Source: a virus
Strand: one strand, 5' to 3'
DNA: 64,000 nucleotides
IMG/VR virus record: IMGVR_UViG_3300027973_000031
Coordinates: 1-64,000 of that record
Shown piece by piece: positions 34,575-42,187 of this stretch (position 1 is the first letter of the stretch; each line of letters begins with the position of its first letter). The position numbers and the translations under genes were made by a program. Under the pieces are notes generated by a model that was given only the letters and a program-made list of their open reading frames with translations, did not search any database and was not told the origin of the DNA.

Positions 34575-36236
34575 ATGAGTTCAATGTTAGAACAAGCAAT
34601 TTTAGACGCAAAAGAATTAAAGGAAGCTGCAATTAAAAATGCACAACAATCTTTAATTGAAAAATATTCTGGAGAATTTGAAGGAGAAATTGAGAGGCTT
34701 TTAGAACAAGCCGCTCCTGCCGCTGATCCTGCTCCTGCTGCCGCTCCTATGCCTGGTATGCCAGTAACTCCTGGTTCTGCTCCTGTTGATCCAGAGAAAG
34801 CAAAAGCAGATGAAGATAATAAATCTTCTATTTTCACAAAGCTTGATTATGCTTTTAAGGATGGCGAAATGATTGCAGACAAAGCTTACCCAACTGGCGT
34901 TGTTGAAATTGATCTTGATTCTTTAACAGAATTTGAATTCAGCAAAAACAAAGAAACCCCAGAACAACTTGCTCTTCAAGAATTAAAGGTATTATCAAAG
35001 AAATCTAAACTTAATGAAGAATTAGAAGAAGAAATGAATGATGATGAAGACTTTGATGATGAATCAGAAACCTTCCCATACGATGACGAAGAAGAATCTG
35101 ACGAAGATGATTTTGAAGATGACGACGAAGATTCTGAAGATGATGCCGAAGAACTTTCTGACCTAAATGATTTTAATGATGAAGGTGATGAAGAATTTGA
35201 TGACGAGGATGAAGACGTTGATTTAGATGATGAAGAAGACATGGACGTTGACATCGAAGATGAAGACTTTGAAGATGATGAAGATCTCGGAGACGAAGAT
35301 CTTTACGGCGCAGAAGACGATGTTGGATTCCACATTGATTATGATTCAGAAGAAGATGAAGATGAAGAAGACGACGAGGATTATAATCCAGACGCCGACG
35401 TAGAAGATTTTGATGATGAAGAGTATTATGATGACGAGCAAGACGAAGAAGACGAAGAAGAATCCGACGAAGAAGACGAAGAAGAATCCGACGAAGAAGA
35501 CGATGACGAGGAAGAAGATTTAGAAGAAACAAAGAAATCTGATAAAAAAGAATTAACAGATGCTGAACTTATTAAAGAGTTAATAAAACAACTTGAAAAC
35601 GCTCTTAATACAACACAGGAAAAACAACATCCAGGTTGGGCAACAAGATTAAAAACACTATTAGCAACAGCCAAAAGAGAAGATCTTAAAGAAGCTATTA
35701 AACTTGACTGGAAGAGATCAGGTCAAAGATCACCATTTACTGGTATGTTCAAAGAAGAAGCAGAACACGATTATATGTTAGAAGAACTACAAGCTCAGAT
35801 TGAAGAATTAGAGCAAGAAGTAGATTCTCTAAAAGAATCAAACAAGAGATTAAAGAGTGGCTTAAAAGATTCTGTAAAATTAAATGAAACTTTGGTTAAT
35901 AAAATCAAGAATTATGAAGAAAAATTACATGAGTCAAGAATATTGAATTATAAGCTACTATATACTAATAAGGCGCTATCAGATAGTTCCCTAAATGGAC
36001 AGCAAAAAAATAAAATTGCTGAATCTATTGATGGTGCCAAGACAGCTGAAGAAGTAAAATTGCTTTATGAAACATTAAAAAGCACAATGCGGGATGGAAC
36101 CAGTAGAAGTACACCCAAATCATTGAGCGAGGCAGTTGAAAGACGTTCTTCTTCACTTTTGCTAAGAGGCACTCGTGCGGAGCCTAAGAAGCAAGATGAT
36201 ATTGCTGAACGTATGAAACGGTTAGCAGGTTTATAA
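34575..36236 (+). CDS. 22: Prohead core scaffold, T4 gp22-like, with long Asp/Glu tract
   Basis: A 553-residue protein, twice T4 gp22 (269). N-terminal 60 residues: amphipathic helices ending 'ERLLEQAAPAADPAP', then a Pro/Ala linker. Residues about 150-316 are almost continuous Asp/Glu with few breaks. Residues about 395-455 are a heptad coiled coil ('LEELQAQIEELEQEVDSL'), and the C-terminal region 'NKIAESIDGAKTAEEVKLLYETLKSTM' matches the end of gp22-type scaffolds. It forms the assembly core and would be cut to acidic peptides by gp21. The acidic tract may mimic DNA charge or balance basic internal peptides (inference). It precedes the capsid gene by 30 bases. Confidence 0.78.
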   Translation: MSSMLEQAILDAKELKEAAIKNAQQSLIEKYSGEFEGEIERLLEQAAPAADPAPAAAPMPGMPVTPGSAPVDPEKAKADEDNKSSIFTKLDYAFKDGEMIADKAYPTGVVEIDLDSLTEFEFSKNKETPEQLALQELKVLSKKSKLNEELEEEMNDDEDFDDESETFPYDDEEESDEDDFEDDDEDSEDDAEELSDLNDFNDEGDEEFDDEDEDVDLDDEEDMDVDIEDEDFEDDEDLGDEDLYGAEDDVGFHIDYDSEEDEDEEDDEDYNPDADVEDFDDEEYYDDEQDEEDEEESDEEDEEESDEEDDDEEEDLEETKKSDKKELTDAELIKELIKQLENALNTTQEKQHPGWATRLKTLLATAKREDLKEAIKLDWKRSGQRSPFTGMFKEEAEHDYMLEELQAQIEELEQEVDSLKESNKRLKSGLKDSVKLNETLVNKIKNYEEKLHESRILNYKLLYTNKALSDSSLNGQQKNKIAESIDGAKTAEEVKLLYETLKSTMRDGTSRSTPKSLSEAVERRSSSLLLRGTRAEPKKQDDIAERMKRLAGL

Positions 36237-36239
36237 TAA
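36232..36239 (+). promoter_or_regulatory. Weak candidate late promoter before the capsid gene
   Basis: TATAATAA overlapping the scaffold stop codon lies 35 bases before the capsid ATG, the spacing used by the late-type boxes, but it does not match ACTATTTAT. It may instead be chance AT-richness; capsid mRNA could come from the box at 34541. Confidence 0.25.
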
Positions 36240-36266
36240 CTTAACTTTATCAAAGGAGATAAAACA

Positions 36267-38153
36267 ATGGCAAGTATAGTCGAAAGATTAACAGAAAATA
36301 TTGTAGAAAGAAATCTCCTTCGTGAAGGCGCTGCCCTCTCAAAGAAATGGGAGAGAACAGGTCTACTCGAAGGAATCGATAGCGACGTAACAAGAACAAC
36401 AATGTCACGTCTATTAGAAAATCAAGCAAAGGAACTACTCCGTGAAGCTTCCACAATGTCCGCTGGTGACGTTGAAGGTTTTGCTGCAGTTGCATTCCCA
36501 ATTGTTAGACGCGTATTCGGTGGTCTAATTGCAAATGAACTCGTAGCAGTTCAACCAATGAGCCTACCATCCGGTCTAATCTTCTTCCTTGATTTTACAT
36601 ATAGCAATGATACAGCAAGTAAAACAAATGTAGGTGCAATTGGTGCTCAATCTATTTACGGTGGTAACGTTGTAGCTAGCCAAATCACTGGTGGTGTTAG
36701 CTTAACTGGTGTTGATAGCAATGGTGTTCAAAACCTAGAAAAAAGCTTCTACTCACTAAATAACGGCTTTTCATCTCCTACTGGATCAGGAGCGGGAAAT
36801 GCTGCATTTGTTTGTATTGCATCTGGAACTGTTGGTGGCGGAGTTGGTGATGACGCTGCTCTTGTCAGCACATTAACTGGTCCTGCTGCAACAATTTTCC
36901 CAAATGCTACAACATTATCGCAATTAGTAGACTATGATGCAGATCTAGTAGGTCAAGCTGTTGCAGTATTTGTTGTAACAGGTAGCACACTTCCAGCAGC
37001 TGCAGCAAATCTTGATATGAAGAATATCATTACTTTCTCACCAACAGTTGGTTCTGATAGTCCACATAAATTATACCCAACAACTGGCTCAATAGTAAGA
37101 AGATTAACAAAGGGAGCTTTTGTCGGAAGTAATGGTCTTGTTTCTCTCAACTCCACTACAGCTGGCTTGTTATTCGTTGTTCAAGCAACAGGTTCAGCAA
37201 CTGCTGCCAAAGCAATAGACTTGGCAACAATGGTTGCTCGTTCAGCTACACCGCTAGTAACATTTGCAGTCAGAGATGGAGTATCACCAGGTGGTAATAC
37301 TTTGGGATCAATTGCTGAATCATTGTATCTTGAAGGTGCCGGTAGTGGTTCAAACTACACTCCAACTAGCGCAACTGGCTTTAATGCTACAATCCCAGAA
37401 ATCGATATCAAAGTCGATAGCATCGCTGTAACAGCTCAAACCAAGAAACTCAAGGCCAAGTGGTCACCAGAATTAGGTCAAGACCTAAACGCTTACCACA
37501 ACCTTGATGCTGAAGTTGAGCTAACAAGCATCCTATCTGAACACGTTGCTCTTGAAATTGATCAAGAAATCCTCAACGATCTCGTTAAGGGTGCAACAGC
37601 TGCAGTCAAGTACTGGAGCCGCAGACCAGGTAAGTTCGTCAACCGTGATTCAGGCGCAAGCATCACATCAGTCGGTGCTCCACCGGACTTCACAGGCAAT
37701 GTCAGCATGTGGTATGAAACACTCATTGAAACAATTAATGACGTTTCAGCTCAAATCCACAGAAAGACAAGACGTGGTGGTGCGAACTTTCTTGTAACTT
37801 CACCTGAAGTTGCCAACATCCTAGAATTCACCTCTGGTTTCCGCGCTGATGTCAGCATGGAAGATCTAAAGGGCGGTTCAGTTGGCGCAGTCAAGGCTGG
37901 TAGCCTCAGCAAGAAGTGGGATCTCTATGTTGATCCATACTTCCCACGCAACCTAATCCTCGTTGGTCGTAGAGGCAAGGCATTCCTCGAAAGTGGTTAT
38001 GTCTACGCTCCATACGTACCACTAATGATTACACCAACAATCTTTGGTACAGAAGACTTTGTACCAAGAAAGGGTCTAATGACTCGCTACGCCAAGAAGA
38101 TGGTTCGTCCAGACATGTTTGGTCTAGTAGTTGTTGCCGACCTAATTGGTTAA
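36267..38153 (+). CDS. 23: Major capsid protein, T4 gp23-like
   Basis: A 628-residue capsid subunit. The N-terminal 60 residues are a cleavable helical region, ending 'KELLRE|ASTMSAGDVEGF'; gp21-type cleavage after Glu60 is predicted, near the Glu65 site in T4 gp23. The body shows 'AFPIVRRVFGGLIANELVAVQPMSLPSGLIFFLDF', 'KKLKAKWSPELGQDLNAYHNLDAEVELTSILSEHVALEIDQEI' and 'RKTRRGGANFLVTSPEVANIL', all gp23 hallmarks. A Gly/Ala/Thr-rich insert (about 150-370) makes it longer than T4 gp23 (521) and may form a surface domain. AAAGGAG precedes the ATG. Codons here are more C-ending than in neighbouring genes, consistent with high expression. Confidence 0.94.
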   Translation: MASIVERLTENIVERNLLREGAALSKKWERTGLLEGIDSDVTRTTMSRLLENQAKELLREASTMSAGDVEGFAAVAFPIVRRVFGGLIANELVAVQPMSLPSGLIFFLDFTYSNDTASKTNVGAIGAQSIYGGNVVASQITGGVSLTGVDSNGVQNLEKSFYSLNNGFSSPTGSGAGNAAFVCIASGTVGGGVGDDAALVSTLTGPAATIFPNATTLSQLVDYDADLVGQAVAVFVVTGSTLPAAAANLDMKNIITFSPTVGSDSPHKLYPTTGSIVRRLTKGAFVGSNGLVSLNSTTAGLLFVVQATGSATAAKAIDLATMVARSATPLVTFAVRDGVSPGGNTLGSIAESLYLEGAGSGSNYTPTSATGFNATIPEIDIKVDSIAVTAQTKKLKAKWSPELGQDLNAYHNLDAEVELTSILSEHVALEIDQEILNDLVKGATAAVKYWSRRPGKFVNRDSGASITSVGAPPDFTGNVSMWYETLIETINDVSAQIHRKTRRGGANFLVTSPEVANILEFTSGFRADVSMEDLKGGSVGAVKAGSLSKKWDLYVDPYFPRNLILVGRRGKAFLESGYVYAPYVPLMITPTIFGTEDFVPRKGLMTRYAKKMVRPDMFGLVVVADLIG

Positions 38154-38176
38154 TCAACTAAGGGTTAATTAAGCAG

Positions 38177-38216
38177 AACCCCTGTCAGGGAAACTTGACA
38201 GGGGTTTTGTGTTTTT
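38177..38216 (+). terminator. Strong intrinsic terminator after the capsid gene
   Basis: A perfect 11-base stem, AACCCCTGTCA / TGACAGGGGTT, with an 8-base loop GGGAAACT, followed by a T-rich run TTTTGTGTTTTT. It ends the capsid transcript. Confidence 0.92.
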
Positions 38217-38220
38217 AGAA

Positions 38221-38229
38221 ACTACTTAT
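38221..38229 (+). promoter_or_regulatory. Late-box variant ACTACTTAT just before the transglycosylase ATG
   Basis: ACTACTTAT differs from ACTATTTAT at one base and directly follows the terminator. It starts only 13 bases before the ATG at 38234, too close for the usual leader, and there is no ribosome binding site. It may give a leaderless transcript or serve the neck gene at 38701. Confidence 0.4.
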
Positions 38230-38233
38230 AACA

Positions 38234-38746
38234 ATGTTTGTTATTTTTAAGCTGAGTTTCTGGATCAGCTTATTGCTCACTTGCAGAGCCAATGATCCGG
38301 AGATAAGCAACAAAATAATCGACTCTATTGAATATCAGGAATCAAGAGGAAATATATTCGTTAAAAGTAATACATACTGCACGGGCGTGATGCAAATCGA
38401 TTATCGTTATTCACCAGTGCCAAGACAGCTTTTAAGAATTCCTTACATCAATAGAATCGTTGGCACAAGAGCCATTCGTTATTGGAAGCGAAGATCCGGC
38501 AATATGAAGCTGGCTCTTGCTGCATATAATTGTGGTAATGCTGGTTTAAAAGGCAAATGTGGAGTTGGCTATGCCAATTCTGTTCTGGGAAGAAATATCC
38601 AATTTAAAAGATTAAACATTCCGAGTTGTTCTATAATAGGTGGGTTCATTAATACTTATTTAGATAACAAGGACTATTTAGTTAAGTGGAGAAATAATTT
38701 ATGGCATTACCCGTTCTTACCCCAGCATCGACAACGACAACTGTAA
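38234..38746 (+). CDS. Soluble lytic transglycosylase with signal peptide
   Basis: A 170-residue protein. Residues 1-19 form a hydrophobic signal-like segment ending 'LLLTCRA'. The SLT fold follows, with the catalytic Glu36 in 'EYQESRGN', the 'CTGVMQID' motif and 'LALAAYNCGNAGLKG'. It would cleave peptidoglycan glycan strands from the periplasmic side, as an endolysin or as a local cell-wall enzyme. The gene follows the capsid terminator and lacks a ribosome binding site. Its last 46 bases overlap the neck gene start, so the C-terminal 'HYPFLPQHRQRQL' may be an extension not needed for activity. No holin was identified nearby. Confidence 0.8.
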   Translation: MFVIFKLSFWISLLLTCRANDPEISNKIIDSIEYQESRGNIFVKSNTYCTGVMQIDYRYSPVPRQLLRIPYINRIVGTRAIRYWKRRSGNMKLALAAYNCGNAGLKGKCGVGYANSVLGRNIQFKRLNIPSCSIIGGFINTYLDNKDYLVKWRNNLWHYPFLPQHRQRQL

Positions 38747-40011
38747 GATTATCTGCTTCTTCAACAGCAGCAGCAGTAGCAGCTACTTCATTACCGTTTA
38801 ACATAGCAGAATATAGTACAGACCAATATTTTTTATCTGGAGCTGCAGAGCAAGTAGCCTATGTTTATAAGATGCTTGGTGGTGACGTATTAGATATTGA
38901 ATTAACAAATCAAAATGTTTATGCAGCTTATCAAGCTGCCTGTATGGAATATTCTTATCTTGTAAACATTCATCAGGCAAAGAATTCTTTACCAAACATG
39001 CTTGGTGCAACGACAGGAACTTTTGATCATCTTGGACATTTATTATCTGGACCAACTGGAAGTAGTGTTGCACTAAAGTTCCCAAGATTCCAAGCACAAT
39101 TACCAAGAAATGTTGCCAAAGGTTTTGGAGCTTCTGTTGGAGTCGGTGGCGATGTTCCTGTTTATTCAGCATCAATTAATTTAACCTCTAGTGTTCAAGA
39201 TTATGATTTACAAACAGCAGCAGATACCGCATTAAGTGCGTCTGGGCACCCAGAACTAATGGGGAAGAGAGCAGTCGTAACTAGAGTTTACTATATTACT
39301 CCAAGAGCCATGTGGAGATTTTTTGCCTACTATGGCGGTATTAACGTTATTGGTAACATGACAACTTATGGTATGTATACTGATGACTCTACTTTTGAGG
39401 TTGTTCCAACGTGGCAGAATAAACTACAAGCTATGATGTATGAAGATTCAATCTATACAAGAACATCCCATCACTCTTATGAGATTGTAGATAACAAATT
39501 AAGGCTTTATCCAGTACCAGCAGCTACAGATGTATCAAAGATGTATTTTAGATTTTACATCGTTCCTGACGCTTGGCAGGCTGGTACAACAAACGATGGA
39601 ATTGGTGGCGTCAATAACCTAAACACTCTACCTTTCGAGAACATACCATATACTAACATCAACAGCATAGGAAAGCAATGGATCAGAAGATATGCGCTAG
39701 CTTTATCAAAAGAAATGTTAAGTCAGATTCGTGGTAAGTTTGGCGGTAACGTTCCTTCTCCTGGTGTTACAATTACTCTAAATGCCACGGCATTAGCGTC
39801 AGAAGCAAAAGACGAAAAAGATAAACTAAGAGATGAACTTGTTAAGGTTCTTGACGAATTAACCTATGCCAAGATTACAGAAACACAAGCTGGTATAGCC
39901 AAGAATGCCGCTGAAACAATGAAGTATGCACCACTTCCAATCTTTGTAGGAAGCTTTTTGTTATGTTTAGCTTCTCAAATTCCGTTGGTTGCTAATATCT
40001 TGGGGTGCTAA
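38701..40011 (+). CDS. Neck / head-completion protein, possibly gp13-like
   Basis: A 436-residue protein. After a Ser/Thr/Ala-rich start comes 'FNIAEYSTDQYFLSGAAEQVAYVYKMLGGDVLDIELTNQNVYAAYQAACMEYSYLVN', an N-terminal domain seen in neck proteins of T4-like marine phages. The middle is beta-rich, then a helical segment (about 365-420). The final part, after 'APLPIFVG', ends in a hydrophobic Cys-containing tail ('SFLLCLASQIPLVANILGC') that may be an abnormal extension next to the inserted homing endonuclease. It should join the portal to the tail. It overlaps the transglycosylase gene by 46 bases and the next ATG follows without a gap. Confidence 0.6.
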   Translation: MALPVLTPASTTTTVRLSASSTAAAVAATSLPFNIAEYSTDQYFLSGAAEQVAYVYKMLGGDVLDIELTNQNVYAAYQAACMEYSYLVNIHQAKNSLPNMLGATTGTFDHLGHLLSGPTGSSVALKFPRFQAQLPRNVAKGFGASVGVGGDVPVYSASINLTSSVQDYDLQTAADTALSASGHPELMGKRAVVTRVYYITPRAMWRFFAYYGGINVIGNMTTYGMYTDDSTFEVVPTWQNKLQAMMYEDSIYTRTSHHSYEIVDNKLRLYPVPAATDVSKMYFRFYIVPDAWQAGTTNDGIGGVNNLNTLPFENIPYTNINSIGKQWIRRYALALSKEMLSQIRGKFGGNVPSPGVTITLNATALASEAKDEKDKLRDELVKVLDELTYAKITETQAGIAKNAAETMKYAPLPIFVGSFLLCLASQIPLVANILGC

Positions 40012-40659
40012 ATGAAAATAAGTGGAATTTATATAATAGAAAATTTATCAAACGGTAAACGCTATGTCGGTTCTAGTAAAGAAGTCCATAAACGGTGGCG
40101 GAAACATAGGGGTGATTTAAAAAATAATAGACACGGTAATTCGCATCTTCAAAGTTCTTGGAATAAGTATGGAGAAAATAATTTTAAATTCTTTATTTTA
40201 GAAGAATGCGAAGAAAATTTATTAATAGAAAGAGAAGAAAAAGCAATCAATGAATTAAAACCAGAATATAATAAAACAACTTTTTCTGGTGGAAGACAAA
40301 TAAAATCTGAAAGTCACAAATTGAAATTAGCACTAGCTAATGTAGGCAAAAAAGCAACAGAAGAAACAAAATTAAAAATGTCTCTTAAAAGAAAGGGAAT
40401 TAAATTTTCAGAAGAACACAAAAAGAGAATCTCGGAAAATAATTATAGAAAAGCGCACCCAGAAAGTCTAATGGGAGATAAAAATCCTTCCGCAAAATTA
40501 AGTTGGGAAAGTGTAAGACAGATTAGAAAATTATATGAAAGCGGAGAAACCTCTAAAGAAATTGCCACTAAATTTAATATTTGTTTAGCGTCTGTTAGCA
40601 ACATAACAGCAGGAAGAAGTTGGAAAGAACAAAATACAAAGGATAATTTAAATGGCTAA
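40012..40659 (+). CDS. GIY-YIG homing endonuclease (SegA-like, NUMOD/HTH tail)
   Basis: A 215-residue mobile nuclease. Residues 1-90 are a GIY-YIG domain: 'GIYIIEN' at 5-11, 'RYVGSSKEVHKRWRKHR' with the catalytic Arg, and 'LLIEREEKAI' with the metal-binding Glu. Residues about 95-145 contain NUMOD3-like repeats ('SHKLKLALANVGKKATEETKLKMSLKRKG') for DNA contact. Residues about 160-210 form a helix-turn-helix ('SVRQIRKLYESGETSKEIATKFNICLASVSNI'). Such free-standing enzymes spread by cutting related phages that lack them. It sits between two neck genes, starting right after one stop and overlapping the next gene by 8 bases. Base composition is AT-rich like the tail genes. Confidence 0.9.
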   Translation: MKISGIYIIENLSNGKRYVGSSKEVHKRWRKHRGDLKNNRHGNSHLQSSWNKYGENNFKFFILEECEENLLIEREEKAINELKPEYNKTTFSGGRQIKSESHKLKLALANVGKKATEETKLKMSLKRKGIKFSEEHKKRISENNYRKAHPESLMGDKNPSAKLSWESVRQIRKLYESGETSKEIATKFNICLASVSNITAGRSWKEQNTKDNLNG

Positions 40660-41149
40660 AAGAAACCAGTTCACACAACCAGCAGCTCCTCCAGTTCCGA
40701 TGTTTATCAATCAGCCTGAAAGGGATTTTAATAAGCAAGTTGTCTCAGAAGTTGCTGAAAGAGTAAGCGGTCAGCCAGTTCTATATTATCCTATCGATAT
40801 TGATAGGACAGAGTTCCACCCTCTCTATGGTGAAGCAATTGTTAAAACATTTCTTCCGCCAGTTAGAGTTTATGCTTTCGTAGAGTTTTCTGGTAAGTAT
40901 ATAGAAACAAAAGTAGATAAATTTGGTTTGGAAAAGGATACAACAATGACTATCCATTTCCATAAGAGAAGATTGACAGAAGATCAAGATGTTTATGTTA
41001 GAGAAGGTGATTTTGTTTTACATAATAATATTCTTTATGAAATAGTCAAGTTATCAGAACCAGCTTCTCCATATGGTCAAACAGAAAATAGAGTTGAGAT
41101 CACAGCAACCTGTATTAAGAGCAGAAAAGGATTATTCAACGCACAATGA
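40652..41149 (+). CDS. 14: Neck / head-completion protein, T4 gp14-like
   Basis: A 165-residue protein. 'INQPERDFNKQVVSEVAERVSGQPVLYYPIDIDRTEFHPLYGEAIVKTFLPPVRVYAFVEF' resembles the gp14-type neck protein of T4-like phages, although it is shorter than T4 gp14 (256). It would complete the DNA-filled head so that a tail can attach. The start lies within the last 8 bases of the homing endonuclease gene; no strong site is present, so it may be coupled. The ATGA overlap with the following mini-ORF is 4 bases. The gp14 name is a tentative family call. Confidence 0.55.
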   Translation: MAKRNQFTQPAAPPVPMFINQPERDFNKQVVSEVAERVSGQPVLYYPIDIDRTEFHPLYGEAIVKTFLPPVRVYAFVEFSGKYIETKVDKFGLEKDTTMTIHFHKRRLTEDQDVYVREGDFVLHNNILYEIVKLSEPASPYGQTENRVEITATCIKSRKGLFNAQ

Positions 41150-41232
41150 TTAGAATAATTTTTGAAAACAAAAAACTTCTTAACGAAGTTAATATGAAAA
41201 GAAAAGAGATGATTATGAAACCATCCCGATAG
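41146..41232 (+). CDS. 28-residue mini-ORF with 'KKLLNE' motif
   Basis: An ORF of 28 residues beginning in an ATGA overlap with the gp14-like stop. Its start (MIRIIFENKKLLNEVNMKRK) recalls the amphipathic Leu-x-Glu N-termini of the putative internal proteins in this window. No ribosome binding site is visible. It may be a real short gene, a remnant of a longer one, or chance. A weak late-like TATTTAA (41266) follows before the next gene. Confidence 0.35.
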   Translation: MIRIIFENKKLLNEVNMKRKEMIMKPSR

Positions 41233-41289
41233 AAGAATCAAAGAAAAGAAAATCATTAAGAATTATATTTAACTAAGAAAGGTATATAA

Positions 41290-42135
41290 ATGGATACATC
41301 ATACAAACAACAAGATAATCCAACACCAGTTTCGACTTTTGAAACAATCGACATGGCTTTATATAATTGGGTTAATGAAACGGTTGATGTTCATGCCACA
41401 ACAAACGAAGGAATAAGAAAAGTTCCAGTTGATTGGTTTTCAAGAGAAAGAGCTTTTCAAATTAAAGAACAAAAAGATAATAGAGATAATAACGGGTTTC
41501 TTGATTTTCCACAAATACAAGTTCAAAGATCTTCATTTGCTTTAGCAGATGCCAATAAAAGACCAGTCCCAGGAGTGTTCCGTGCAGCCTATGATTATAA
41601 AGATGGACAACTTGGTATTTGGAAAAAAGTTCAACAAGATAAAACAAAGAACTTTGCAAACGCAAGAGCGCAAAGATTATTTGGAGATCCAAATTTCAAA
41701 TCACAAAATACAGAAATAGTTAATCAATATGTATTTATTCCTTATCCATCTTATTACGAAATAAAATATGAGATTGCTTTAAAGGCTCTTTACATGCAAC
41801 AATTAAATGAAATGATAGCACCATTTCAAAGGACTAATACAGTAAACAATTCTAATGTTCAAACAATAAAGTATGGCGGCTTTAAGTATGAATTGTTTAC
41901 CACAACAGACAATGGATTTACTAGCAACTCTCCAGAAGTCGGAGAAAATGAAAAAATTTATGAATCAAAACTTTCAGTAACTGTTTTAGGGTTTACAACA
42001 ACAAGCGAGATAAATCAAAAGACACCAAACATAGTTTACCGAGAAGGTCCAGCAAAAATTAGAATACAAAGAGAAAGAGTAATAATGGGAGACATAAATA
42101 ATTTAGGTGACCCAGATACTCCTTTTAGAGAATGA
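41290..42135 (+). CDS. Tail completion / sheath-terminator region protein
   Basis: A 281-residue protein. The N-terminus 'TFETIDMALYNWVNETVDVHATTNEGIRKVPVDWFSRERAFQIKE' and the middle 'NQYVFIPYPSYYEIKYEIALKALYMQQLNEMI' are characteristic of a conserved phage protein between neck and sheath genes in T4-like marine phages. Position corresponds to T4 gp15 or gp3, which cap the tail tube and sheath, but I cannot tell which. AAAGGTATATAA precedes the ATG. It is followed by a late-type box and the sheath gene. Confident as a virion protein; exact role inferred. Confidence 0.5.
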   Translation: MDTSYKQQDNPTPVSTFETIDMALYNWVNETVDVHATTNEGIRKVPVDWFSRERAFQIKEQKDNRDNNGFLDFPQIQVQRSSFALADANKRPVPGVFRAAYDYKDGQLGIWKKVQQDKTKNFANARAQRLFGDPNFKSQNTEIVNQYVFIPYPSYYEIKYEIALKALYMQQLNEMIAPFQRTNTVNNSNVQTIKYGGFKYELFTTTDNGFTSNSPEVGENEKIYESKLSVTVLGFTTTSEINQKTPNIVYREGPAKIRIQRERVIMGDINNLGDPDTPFRE

Positions 42136-42151
42136 TTTTGAGATTCTTAAA

Positions 42152-42160
42152 ACTATTTAT
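42152..42160 (+). promoter_or_regulatory. Late-promoter-like box ACTATTTAT (sheath operon)
   Basis: An exact ACTATTTAT, 36 bases before the sheath ATG. The leader contains TATTCATAGGAGAAT (42168-42182), identical over 15 bases to the leader of the gene at 58289, so leader and box may have been copied as one unit. Confidence 0.65.
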
Positions 42161-42187
42161 TAGGAGCTATTCATAGGAGAATGATGA

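Noticed and set aside
34976-35674. Long minus-strand ORFs rich in Ser, Leu/Arg/His opposite the acidic scaffold
   Set aside because: They are the complement of GAA/GAT/GAC codon runs (Asp/Glu tract), giving Ser- or Leu/His-rich shadows.
38195-38223. TTGACA in the capsid terminator as a -35 box
   Set aside because: No acceptable -10 lies 15-19 bases downstream; the TTGACA is explained by the terminator stem.
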